From Thermoguttaceae bacterium (GTDB lineage: Bacteria; Planctomycetota; Planctomycetia; Pirellulales; Thermoguttaceae), in NCBI GenBank assembly GCA_025060325.1, contig JANXBW010000010.1, positions 1 through 64,000 of the forward strand: a stretch of 64,000 bases of DNA, given 5' to 3'. This document shows, piece after piece, positions 56,361 to 64,000 of this stretch. The notes under the pieces are model-generated. The model saw only the letters and a list, made by a program, of their open reading frames with translations. It was not told the origin of the DNA and ran no database searches. The number at the start of each line of letters is the position of its first letter. Within the stretch, counting starts at the first letter, position 1. The position numbers were made by a program, and so were the translations under genes.

Positions 56361-56714
56361 ATGGCTAAAGAGCGACGGTTAAAAGTCAGCGAAGTGGGCG
56401 ATGTCACGATCGTACATTTTGTCGACAACCGGATCACTGAAGAGCTCGGTATCCAGGAAATAGGGCAGGAACTGGTCGACCTAGTGGAGCGAGAGGGCCG
56501 CAGTAAGCTCGTCTTGAATTTTTCCAATGTCGGCTTTATGTCCAGTGCCGCTTTGGGCAAATTGATTACCCTCAACAAGAAGGTCAAAGCGCGTAACGGC
56601 AAGCTGAGGTTGTGCTGTATTCGGCCGGAAATCCGCGAGGTTTTCACCATCACAAAACTTGATCGACTCTTTGAGATTTACGACACCGAGTCTAAGGCCC
56701 TTGAAGGACTATAA
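56361..56714 (+). CDS. STAS-domain anti-sigma factor antagonist
   Basis: 117 residues from ATG 56361, with CAGGAG about nine bases upstream. The fold matches SpoIIAA/RsbV: opening VGDVTIVHFVDNRI, LVLNFSNVGFMSSAALGKLI around the phosphorylated Ser, and RLCCIRPEIREVFTITKLD. In SpoIIAA the loop is Asp-Ser-Ser-Gly; here it is Ser-Ser-Ala-Ala, so the neighbouring Asp is lost but the phospho-Ser is kept. Partner kinase/anti-sigma gene absent from the window. The 299 bases after it are empty. Confidence 0.85.
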   Translation: MAKERRLKVSEVGDVTIVHFVDNRITEELGIQEIGQELVDLVEREGRSKLVLNFSNVGFMSSAALGKLITLNKKVKARNGKLRLCCIRPEIREVFTITKLDRLFEIYDTESKALEGL

Positions 56715-57013
56715 GAGGCCGCTCACCGATTGCGATTCGAGAGCCGCAGGCAGCTTGTTTGCATGATCATTCCCGTTTGTCCATCAGATCTTTTCCCTGA
56801 AGCGTAATTAGGTTGGCTTGGTCGAGGTCGATGCTTGCCAAAGGGGCTCGGGGCAGGCGTTCGGTTGTTGTGAGCCGACGGCGGTGGTTCCTGCCCACTT
56901 CATCCCACTGAGTGCGGTTGCCAGCTTGCGATCGGGGCCAGCCGATTTGTGCACAAGTCTGCTTGCGTCATCTTAGGCATTGTTTACGTCATTCCTCAAA
57001 ATGGTGATAGCTT

Positions 57014-58276
57014 ATGCCCCCTTCCTTCAGCCAATTTGCTTCAAACTTAACCGTAGAAACGGCCTTTAACGTTCTGGCCCGAGCCAAGCAATTAAAGGCT
57101 GCCGGCAAGGAGGTGGTGGAGCTTGAAATCGGCGACAGCCCTTTTCCGTCAACAAGCCATGCCAAAAGAATTGGCCAACTCGCCATCGAGGCCGACCATA
57201 CGCATTACTGTCCTTCGGATGGGTTGCCAGAATTTCGCCACGCCATTGCCCAGTACATGCGGTCAAGGTACGGCCTGGATATTGGCGCCGAGCATGTAGT
57301 GGTAGGCCCTGGCGCGAAGGTCTTCGAGCTTTTCTTTTGCCAGCTTTTCCTCGATCCGGGTGATGGCGTGTTGGTATTTAGTCCACATTTTCCGACTTAT
57401 GTCCCTAACATCTTAAGTCGCCAAGCGCGGATTCGATTTTCTGTCCTTCGGCAAGAGCGGCAGTTCCGGCCCGATCCGGCGGATGTAGAACGGTTCTTGG
57501 TTGAGGATCCTCGGCCGAAGGCCATCTTTATCAACTCACCCCACAATCCCACTGGGGGAGTGGCAACCTGGGATGATTTGCTGCAGATTGCCGAGCTTGT
57601 TCGGAGGCGCAATGTGGCTGTCTTTAGTGACGAACCCTATGACCGAATGGTATGGAGTGGAGAGCACCGAAGCCTTATTCAGGTGCCGGGACTTCTTGAC
57701 CATACGGTCGCCGTATACACCTTTAGCAAATCTTTCAGTATGAGTGGTTGGCGCGTCGGCTATGCTATATGCTCGCCGGTAATTGCCCGGATGATTGGCC
57801 AATTGATAAACACCACCTTGTCTTGCACCCCTCCCTTCGTGCAGCTTGCGGCTAAGGCCGCCCTAGAGGGTGACGAGACCGAAAGCCTCGAGATGATGGC
57901 GACGTTTCGGCGCAAAGTCGAGCTCCTAGCGGAGGGTTTGTCCCGGATTGAGGGTGTGAAATGTTTTGTGCCGGCTGGCACTTTTTACGTCTTTCCTAAC
58001 GTGGCAGCTATTTGTAATCGCCTGGGTATCACCTCGCACGGATTGGCGATGTATCTTCTGGAGGCGGCGGACGATCGCTTTGGGGTAGCTTGTCTTGGGG
58101 GCGAGTGCTTCGGCGAGGCGGGCGCTGGCTTTCTACGATTCAGTTGTGCCGAAAAAGATGAGCGAATTGCCCGAGCCGTTGCCTTCCTACCAGACGCTTT
58201 CAGTCGCAAAGAGCGCGTCAAAAAATTCCTGGAAGAAAACCCGAGCTTCAAATTAGCTTCACTGTACCCGGAATAG
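57014..58276 (+). CDS. PLP-dependent aminotransferase, fold type I, second copy
   Basis: 420 residues. The motifs NSPHNPTGGV, DEPYDRMVW, the PLP lysine in FSKSFSMSGWRVGYA and LRFSCAEKDERIA identify a class I/II aminotransferase of the aspartate/alanine branch; THYCPSDGLPEFRHAIAQY is typical. Longer than the usual 390 residues by an N-terminal stretch (SFSQFASNLTVETAF) and a C-terminal tail. Sequence differs from the 2203-3327 enzyme, so a different substrate is likely. Confidence 0.9.
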   Translation: MPPSFSQFASNLTVETAFNVLARAKQLKAAGKEVVELEIGDSPFPSTSHAKRIGQLAIEADHTHYCPSDGLPEFRHAIAQYMRSRYGLDIGAEHVVVGPGAKVFELFFCQLFLDPGDGVLVFSPHFPTYVPNILSRQARIRFSVLRQERQFRPDPADVERFLVEDPRPKAIFINSPHNPTGGVATWDDLLQIAELVRRRNVAVFSDEPYDRMVWSGEHRSLIQVPGLLDHTVAVYTFSKSFSMSGWRVGYAICSPVIARMIGQLINTTLSCTPPFVQLAAKAALEGDETESLEMMATFRRKVELLAEGLSRIEGVKCFVPAGTFYVFPNVAAICNRLGITSHGLAMYLLEAADDRFGVACLGGECFGEAGAGFLRFSCAEKDERIARAVAFLPDAFSRKERVKKFLEENPSFKLASLYPE

Positions 58277-58853
58277 GCTGAAGGGAAGCCAAACACCTCG
58301 GCCTTAGTGGGATCGATTTCCACAACAGGCTCCTTTCAAGCAATAACCGGGCCAGATTCTGGCAATCTCGAAAAAGTCTGGCGCAGTTTCCGAATTGACG
58401 CGGGACTTAAACTGGTTGGTGCTAGCGCTAGCGGAGCGACCGGGCACAACGGGCGCTTTTGCAGTGGGCGTCAGATGGATCAAACGCTTGTTCCTCTTCT
58501 CACTGAGTGGTACATTAATCGAAAGACAAGCTGGCGGCCTTCACTAGGGGAGCGGTTCTTCGGGTGTGTTAAGTTAAGAGAAGACCGCCGGGAGCAGGAG
58601 GGCTTGGCTCTTGGGGCAGATGCGATAAAATAAGTGCCCGGTTGTAAACTTTTTCGCGGTGTATTTTGGCAAGGAGTTATTCCGGGAGGGCGCTCGAGGA
58701 GATTGGGCGGCGGACCCTGACGCGGTGCAGGACGCCCCCCTCCCCATTTTTGGGTGGACTTCCGTTGACGAATGAAGCAGTCGGTCCTCTACCGGAAAGC
58801 TTTTGCCGTTGTTGACCCCATTTTTGGCTGTCCACGTGCCGAGGTGAACGACC
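58277..58853. other. Intergenic spacer, 577 bp, with a 12-bp palindrome
   Basis: Same-strand gap before folK. GCTAGCGCTAGC (58421-58432) is a perfect palindrome. No terminator after the aminotransferase and no convincing ORF. GATAAAAT near 58622 could be a -10 without a good -35. Confidence 0.35.
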
Positions 58854-60011
58854 GTGGCCTTGTGTCTTGTGGGCCTTGGATCTAATCTCGGCGATCGCCG
58901 CGAAAACTTGTCACGAGCGATTTCCTTGCTTGACAACGGCGTCGACACTCGAGTTTTGGCCACGAGTCGTCTCTACGAGAGTAAAGCCGCTGGTGGTCCA
59001 GCTTCTCAGCCAAACTACTTGAATGTTGTCATTCTCCTCGATACCGCGCTTGATCCCTTAGCGCTGCTTGACCGCAGCCAGGACTTGGAGCGATCGGCAG
59101 GGCGCGTCCGGGAGGTTCGCTGGGGACCGCGAACGCTCGATATCGATCTTTTAATTTACGAAGACGTGGTTTGTGAGCAGCCATCGCTTTTGCTGCCCCA
59201 TCCCCGCATGGGTTTTCGTCGATTTGTGCTGGAGCCTGCCGCGGAAATTGCCCCCACCTTTCGTCATCCGGTATTCGGCTTGACGATCTTTCAATTGCTA
59301 AACCATCTTGACGAATCGGCCCCGTATCTGGCGCTGACAGGTCTGCCGGGGTGCGGCAAGTCCGCGCTGGTCAAGAAAATTGCCCGCCCAAAAAAACTTG
59401 TCCCGTTATTCGGCCCGCCTGGCGTATTTAGCGATCGAAGACTTAGCCGGCCGGTTGTGCCGCTTCGCCCGTTGACAAAACGGCAGGCCCTACGCCGGCT
59501 TCTCCGGCGGGAGAGTCGGCTGCTTTTCCGACGAAGTGAGCTTCTGGCCAAAGCACTGGCTCGCTGGAAGTGGACGGAAGTTCGGAGTGTTCGGTTGTTA
59601 ACAGATTTTTGGCCGTGGGAATCGGCTGCTTTGTTTCGTGTCTTGCGGCGGTGGGGGCGCCGGTGGCCTGCGAAGTCGTGGCAGTTGGTGCGTACTACGG
59701 CCGAGCAGTTTACCGAAATGCTCAACGATTATTTCGCGGTGCCCAAACTTGTTATTCACCTAGATTCTTCTTCGCCGCCGCTGGTGGGTAGTACGAAAAA
59801 GGGCCCGTTGAACGCGGGGGATCTCGGTGTCGGTCCCCGGCCGGAGGTTCGGTTAAAACACCTGGCCTTAGCCTTGCGGCGGGAGGTTGCCCGGCCATTC
59901 CGCGGGCCATGGCTCCGGCTTGTGGATGTTTCCCGAGATGAGGCGGCGCAAGAGATCTTGGCCGCCGTAGAGGCAATGGAGATCCGGCCCACCCCTTTGC
60001 GACACGGTTAA
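58854..60011 (+). CDS. folK: HPPK (FolK) fused to a deoxynucleoside-kinase-like P-loop domain
   Basis: 385 residues. Residues 1-160 are 6-hydroxymethyl-7,8-dihydropterin pyrophosphokinase (folate pathway): GLGSNLGDRRENL, RWGPRTLDIDLLIYED, LLPHPRMGFRRFVLEP. Residues 165-385 begin with Walker A ALTGLPGCGKSALVKKIA, then a kinase-like body with LLTDFWPWESAALFRVLR, FTEMLNDYFAVPKLVIHLDSS and a final VDVSRDEAAQEILAAVEAM, the outline of the deoxynucleoside kinase fold; HPPK-dNK fusions are known in bacteria. The substrate-site ERS/DRS motif is not clear, so kinase activity is uncertain. panC follows 115 bases downstream. Confidence 0.85.
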   Translation: MALCLVGLGSNLGDRRENLSRAISLLDNGVDTRVLATSRLYESKAAGGPASQPNYLNVVILLDTALDPLALLDRSQDLERSAGRVREVRWGPRTLDIDLLIYEDVVCEQPSLLLPHPRMGFRRFVLEPAAEIAPTFRHPVFGLTIFQLLNHLDESAPYLALTGLPGCGKSALVKKIARPKKLVPLFGPPGVFSDRRLSRPVVPLRPLTKRQALRRLLRRESRLLFRRSELLAKALARWKWTEVRSVRLLTDFWPWESAALFRVLRRWGRRWPAKSWQLVRTTAEQFTEMLNDYFAVPKLVIHLDSSSPPLVGSTKKGPLNAGDLGVGPRPEVRLKHLALALRREVARPFRGPWLRLVDVSRDEAAQEILAAVEAMEIRPTPLRHG

Positions 60012-60126
60012 GCGGCAGTAACCTTTAAGCGCAAGACCAGGTTGAGAAGCGGTCGCTTCGTGCGGGGTACTCACGGCTGAATAAAAAACCCTGGCAAATG
60101 AGTATCGCAGGATTGAGGCGACGAAG

Positions 60127-60999
60127 ATGCACACTGACGCGTCGCGCCCCCAACTTTTTCGCACCGTTACTTCTCTGCGGGCATTCCTGCTCCCCTGGCG
60201 ACGAAATGGTAAACGAATTGGCTTTGTGCCCACCATGGGGGCACTTCATGAAGGCCACCTCAGCTTAGTTCGAGCCAGCAAAGCTGAAAACGACTGTACA
60301 GTCGTATCCATTTATGTCAACCCCACTCAATTCGCCCCGAGTGAGGATTTCGCACGGTATCCGCGCAATCTTGCCGGCGACCTTGAGCTTTTGTCCAAGG
60401 AGGGTGTAGAGGCGGTGTTCGCCCCGGATGATACGGAGATGTATCCGCCGGGATTTAACACGTGGGTGGAGGTCCGCGGGGTCTCCGAGCCGCTCGAGGG
60501 TCAGTGTCGTCCCGGCCATTTCCGTGGTGTGGCCACGGTTGTGGTTAAACTCTTTAACATCGTGCAGCCGGATGTGACTTATTTTGGGGCCAAGGATTAT
60601 CAACAATCACTGGTTGTTCGGCAGCTCATTCGGGATCTCAACTTGCCAATCGAGCTAAGAGTCCTGCCAACAGTTCGGGAGCCGGATGGGCTGGCCATGA
60701 GCTCCCGAAATAGCTATCTGTCGCCTCAAGCCCGACAAAAAGCCACCGTGATTTGGAAAAGTCTCAAGTTGGCCCAGGAGCTAGTGGAAGCGGGGGAGAA
60801 GTCGCCTCGCGAAGTTATTCGGCGGATGGAGGAAGTGATTCTTTCGGCCGAAGGAGCGATGATAGACTACGTGGCCCTGGTGGATCCGGAGACCTTGGCT
60901 CCTGTGGAAGTTATTTTGGGGCCAACGCTTGCGGCAGTAGCTGTTCGGCTTGAGGGCACTCGGCTAATCGACAATATGATGTTGTGCCCCAAGGGATAG
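60127..60999 (+). CDS. panC: Pantothenate synthetase PanC
   Basis: 290 residues, normal length. Ligates pantoate and beta-alanine with ATP in coenzyme A synthesis. HIGH-type motif GFVPTMGALHEGHLSLV, then VVSIYVNPTQFAPSEDFARY, GQCRPGHFRGVATVV and the KMSKS-like MSSRNSYL. Cytoplasmic. Same strand as the folK fusion; terminator right after the stop codon. Confidence 0.97.
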   Translation: MHTDASRPQLFRTVTSLRAFLLPWRRNGKRIGFVPTMGALHEGHLSLVRASKAENDCTVVSIYVNPTQFAPSEDFARYPRNLAGDLELLSKEGVEAVFAPDDTEMYPPGFNTWVEVRGVSEPLEGQCRPGHFRGVATVVVKLFNIVQPDVTYFGAKDYQQSLVVRQLIRDLNLPIELRVLPTVREPDGLAMSSRNSYLSPQARQKATVIWKSLKLAQELVEAGEKSPREVIRRMEEVILSAEGAMIDYVALVDPETLAPVEVILGPTLAAVAVRLEGTRLIDNMMLCPKG

Positions 61000-61001
61000 G
61001 C

Positions 61002-61034
61002 AAGCGCGAAAACGATTCCGGGCGCGCTTTTTTT
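61002..61034 (+). terminator. Rho-independent terminator of panC
   Basis: AAGCGCG (61002-61008), 14-base loop, CGCGCTT (61023-61029), then a run of seven T ending at 61034. Two bases after the panC stop. Confidence 0.85.
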
Positions 61035-61050
61035 CGGAGTTAGCGGGGCT

Positions 61051-62013
61051 TTATCGTCCCATGAGTGGGAAAAGTCCGCGGGTGATCGTGATAGCCGCCG
61101 GCCCGACAAGAACCACAAATATTGCCGGAAAGATAAACAACACAAGGGGGAATATCAGTTTTACCGCTGTTTTTGCTGCTTTCTCTTCTGCCAGTTGACG
61201 TCGGCGAGTTCGCATCATGTCGCTCTGGGTGCGAAGGGCGTGGGCAATGCTCGTTCCAAAGCGGTCCGCCTGAATGAGCACGCTTGTAAGCAACTTGAGA
61301 TCGTTGACACCCGTGCGAGTCCCTAATTCGTGAAACACTTCGCTGCGTGGTCGGCCGATCTGAAGCTGGAAGTTTGCCACCCCGAATTCTTCCGCAATAA
61401 CCGGATAACTATGTTTCATTTCCTCGGCCACTTTTCGCATGGCTTGGTCAAGCCCGAGCCCTGCCTCCACACAAACTACCATAAGGTCAAGAGCATCCGG
61501 GAGTCCGCGGAAGATTTGATCTTGCCGGTACCGCCGCAAGTAAAAAATCGCTAATTCCGGGAGGTAGAAAAAGCCGGCTACGAGGAGGGCGACCGTGAGC
61601 CATCCGCGGTAACTTAGCGTGCCGTTCAGGAGGGCAAACCCTCCGCCAAGAGAAAGCCCGGCAACTAGGCAAATGAATTTGATACCCAAAAAGACGGTGG
61701 CAGCAAGAGGCGAGCGGAATCCGGCGGCCATGAGGCGTTGCCGCAAGGCGGAAAGTTCCTCGGCCGACTTCGGCTCAAGAGGTTTGGCTAATACTGGCGA
61801 GGTTTTCTCGAGGATCTGTGTGAGACGATCCTTCTTCTTGAGGGCCTCTGCCAGTGGTCGAACTTCGCGTGGGCGATTGTACACTTTTAGCCGGGCGAGC
61901 GTCCTAGGGCGAGCTGCCGCCACTTGTTCAAGCAGAAACCACGCGGCCGCCGTAAAAGCTCCGAAAATCGCCCAAGGGGTCAGTTGCTCAAGGTCAAACA
62001 GCGTTTCAGGCAT
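61051..62013 (-). CDS. tadC: Tad/type II secretion F-domain membrane protein (TadC)
   Basis: 320 residues from ATG 62013 (TTG 62022 is in frame but sits directly on the ribosome binding site). Several TM segments flank a GspF domain: LPDALDLMVVCVEAGLGLDQAMRKVAEEM and RSDMMRTRRRQLAEEKAAK-type regions, final VVLVGPAAITI. Inner-membrane platform of the Tad (Flp) pilus apparatus with TadB and the ATPase CpaF. Separated from tadB by 265 bases, longer than usual for this cluster, with two inverted repeats in between. Confidence 0.85.
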   Translation of the reverse strand: MPETLFDLEQLTPWAIFGAFTAAAWFLLEQVAAARPRTLARLKVYNRPREVRPLAEALKKKDRLTQILEKTSPVLAKPLEPKSAEELSALRQRLMAAGFRSPLAATVFLGIKFICLVAGLSLGGGFALLNGTLSYRGWLTVALLVAGFFYLPELAIFYLRRYRQDQIFRGLPDALDLMVVCVEAGLGLDQAMRKVAEEMKHSYPVIAEEFGVANFQLQIGRPRSEVFHELGTRTGVNDLKLLTSVLIQADRFGTSIAHALRTQSDMMRTRRRQLAEEKAAKTAVKLIFPLVLFIFPAIFVVLVGPAAITITRGLFPLMGR

Positions 62014-62085
62014 TGTTAACAAGGCCTTTCGCTAAAGCGCAGAGCCAGTAGATTACCCCCGTGTTTCCCGTTCTATGGAATAAGT

Positions 62086-62186
62086 GCATCGGCCGATGCG
62101 AACCAGCAGTCTGTACCATTGAATACCCCCGAAAGGCCGGGAAGTTCTTCACCTCGGATGTCGTGCTCAAGTGAATGTTCGACATC
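62086..62186. repeat. Palindrome and inverted repeat in the tadB-tadC gap
   Basis: GCATCGGCCGATGC (62086-62099) is a perfect 14-bp palindrome. GATGTCG (62157-62163) and CGACATC (62180-62186) form a second 7-bp dyad with a 16-base spacer. Together they suggest an operator or internal promoter for tadC. Confidence 0.45.
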
Positions 62187-62278
62187 AACAAGCGCTGCTA
62201 TCGAGTAAACGGGGCCTACTTAAAACTGCCCCTAACCTATTAAGAAGGCTCGGCGCCAAGACGCTCGTACATTTTTGT

Positions 62279-63244
62279 TTACACTCTGATGCTTACTATT
62301 TTCCGGATGGCAATCGCTCCCAATACCTGCATCAATACGGCAATCATCAACATCCGATTACCCATTGGATCTGTAAATAGCAGCATCACGTACTCGCGAT
62401 TGAGGTAATACATCGCAAAAAAAAGAAAAACGGGTAAGGCCATCAGCACAATCCCGGACAATCGTCCCTCCGCTGTGAGTGCCTGGATTTGCCCGTAAAT
62501 TTGAAAGCGTTGACGGACAAGTGTGGCGATCTTTTCTAGAATTTCGGCCAAATCACCGCCGGTTTGCCTTTGCAGAACAACAGCAGTAACGAAGAACTTG
62601 AGGTCCATGTTCGGGACACGTTCGGTAAGCTCCCGAAGGGATTCCTCCAAAGAAAGTCCTAGGTTTTGTTCGTCGAATACCCGGGCAAATTCCTTTCCCA
62701 AAGGGGGCGGCAATTCCTTGCCCACTAAGCCGATTCCTGCCGCCAAGCTTTGTCCTGCCCGAAGCGCCCGGGCAAGCATGTCCATGGCTTCCGGCATTTG
62801 GGCAGCGAATGCCTTGAGGCGCTTGTTGCGTCGCCATAAAAGCCAACCCCAAGGGAGCAGCAAGCCAGTGACTGCTAGCGCCGGCCAAAGGGCAAGCGGC
62901 ATTCGGAAGAAAGCTGCCGTTATAATCGCACCCAACCCCAAGGCACCGGAAACAAGTGCAAGTTGCGAGGGGGAGAGGGTAACATCAGCTTGTTCGAACA
63001 ACAACCGCAGCCCCTTGAAATTAGTCCAAACTTTCTCCAAGAAATCATCTTTAGTCCGGAGGGCTTCCGCCAAGATGTTCTTTTGCGCCACATGTTTTTG
63101 TAGCAGCGAGCTTCCGCTCCACCGCGCAAGCCGCTTTTCTGCCCGAGAACTGGTCTGCGCTTGGACCCATTGATATACAGCTAAGATAAGCGCCGTAACG
63201 CCGGCAAACACACAGAGGGTGATGACGAATAGATCAAAGTTCAT
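62279..63244 (-). CDS. tadB: Tad/type II secretion F-domain membrane protein (TadB)
   Basis: 321 residues. N-terminal TM (FVITLCVFAGVTALILAVY), cytoplasmic region, two TM segments in the middle, then the GspF domain AQMPEAMDMLARALRAGQSL and GGDLAEILEKIATLVRQRF, with C-terminal TM segments. Typical TadB partner of TadC in Flp-pilus export. 114 bases downstream of cpaF on the same strand. Confidence 0.88.
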   Translation of the reverse strand: MNFDLFVITLCVFAGVTALILAVYQWVQAQTSSRAEKRLARWSGSSLLQKHVAQKNILAEALRTKDDFLEKVWTNFKGLRLLFEQADVTLSPSQLALVSGALGLGAIITAAFFRMPLALWPALAVTGLLLPWGWLLWRRNKRLKAFAAQMPEAMDMLARALRAGQSLAAGIGLVGKELPPPLGKEFARVFDEQNLGLSLEESLRELTERVPNMDLKFFVTAVVLQRQTGGDLAEILEKIATLVRQRFQIYGQIQALTAEGRLSGIVLMALPVFLFFAMYYLNREYVMLLFTDPMGNRMLMIAVLMQVLGAIAIRKIVSIRV

Positions 63245-63358
63245 CGGCTTTGGCCCAAGGGATCTTCCGGTTTAAGGACTTAAAGTCGTTTACGTGTCGG
63301 TCCCGAGAGTTTCCCCCTCGCTGCAAGAAGGGGGCATTTGTTCCCAATGAAAGGCTCG

Positions 63359-64000
63359 CTAGTCAACAAGCATGACTCTTTCTCGGAAAGCGCTTGCTGG
63401 CAGGCGAATGCCGGCAGCTTCAAGTCGGGGCATAAAAGTCGGCCGCACGCCGTGACAGACAAATCGGCCATAAGCTCTGCCATGTTCATCCACACCGTCC
63501 TGGATGTATGAATAGATATCTTGGATCACGATGGTATCCTGTTCCATGCCAACCACTTCCGTAATGTGTGTGACCTTTCGTGCCCCGCCTTGAAGCCGGC
63601 TTGCCTGCACAATGAGATCCACGGCGCTTGCAATCTGCTGTCGCATCGCTTTCACCGGCAGTTCGAAGCCAGCCATCATGATCATCGTTTCCAGTCGCGA
63701 AAGAGCATCCCGCGGCGAATTGGCGTGAAGTGTGGTCATCGAACCTTCGTGGCCCGTGTTCATAGCTTGGAGCATATCAAGTGCTTCTGGTCCACGGCAT
63801 TCGCCGATGATGATTCGCTCCGGTCTCATTCGCAAAGCGTTCCGCACAAGGTCAGTGGCCGTTACTTCTCCTTTGCCTTCGATGTTGGGGGGGCGGGTCT
63901 CTAATCGCACCACATGTTCCTGCTGGAGTTGGAGTTCCGCGGCATCTTCGATGGTGATGATTCGCTCGTGATTAGGAATAAAGCTGGACAGGACGTTGAG
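63359..64000 (-). CDS. cpaF: CpaF-type secretion ATPase, C-terminal part (runs off window)
   Basis: 213 residues visible; the N-terminal half and Walker A lie beyond 64000. Clear GspE/CpaF landmarks: [11 protein letters not shown] (Asp box), [20 protein letters not shown] (Walker B) and [20 protein letters not shown] (His box). Hexameric ATPase powering the Tad pilus. First gene seen of cpaF-tadB-tadC. Confidence 0.93.
   Translation of the reverse strand, partial: LNVLSSFIPNHERIITIEDAAELQLQQEHVVRLETRPPNIEGKGEVTATDLVRNALRMRPERIIIGECRGPEALDMLQAMNTGHEGSMTTLHANSPRDALSRLETMIMMAGFELPVKAMRQQIASAVDLIVQASRLQGGARKVTHITEVVGMEQDTIVIQDIYSYIQDGVDEHGRAYGRFVCHGVRPTFMPRLEAAGIRLPASAFRERVMLVD

Overview
The window reads as a chromosomal segment of a planctomycete (Planctomycetota, Pirellulales-like). 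The support is family content rather than a marker gene: secreted Cys-rich proteins of a planctomycete type, twin-arginine Gfo/Idh/MocA oxidoreductases, a DUF58/BatA/vWA cluster, an excisionase-HTH/EIIA fusion, a sugar isomerase/epimerase, a URO-D-family protein and Tad/Flp secretion genes, all separated by unusually long intergenic spacers. The DNA is moderately GC-rich. I found no rRNA, tRNA, CRISPR array, insertion sequence or prophage, and the visible genes are intact apart from cpaF, which runs off the right edge.

Layout. 1-6.4 kb: small membrane protein, clpX, aminotransferase, TIM-barrel isomerase, then a small heat-shock protein with a structured leader and a strong terminator. 6.4-13 kb: a very large exported glycoside-hydrolase-like protein and the dTDP-sugar genes rmlB-rmlA. 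13-19 kb: Cys-rich secreted protein, sodium:solute symporter, Tat-exported oxidoreductase. 19.5-23.3 kb: regulatory block (ECF-like sigma factor, double receiver-like protein, HTH-EIIA fusion) and an A-type Fe-S carrier with a structured leader. 23.7-27.6 kb: SbcD/SbcC-like YhaO-YhaN pair. 28.5-31 kb: rpsP-trmD-rplS-yraN. 31-38 kb: URO-D-family protein, dapB, thrC, MATE transporter, an NMP-kinase-like P-loop protein. 38.3-38.6 kb: an unassigned, highly folded candidate RNA ending in a terminator. 38.8-43 kb: thioredoxin-like protein, Tat oxidoreductase translationally coupled to a secreted protein, HAD phosphatase. 43-47 kb: second Cys-rich protein, OprP-type porin, UPF0173 hydrolase. 47.6-54.4 kb: BatA, DUF58, vWA protein and a secreted protein. 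56-61 kb: STAS protein, aminotransferase, folK-kinase fusion, panC. 61-64 kb: tadC, tadB, cpaF.

The genes fall into three themes: cell-surface and carbohydrate work (rml genes, large glycosidase-like protein, Gfo/Idh oxidoreductases, symporter, porin, Cys-rich proteins, Tad pilus); housekeeping (clpX, ribosomal protein operon, dapB, thrC, folK, panC, Fe-S carrier); and signalling (sigma factor, receivers, EIIA, STAS).

The observations I would follow first are the five-way-junction candidate RNA at 38339-38571, the mutually exclusive hairpins plus a GNRA-capped hairpin over the ribosome binding site of the small heat-shock gene (5629-5704), and the pair of Cys-rich exported proteins. All RNA folds were done by eye without energy calculation or alignment, and all family calls come from motif recognition, not from database searches.
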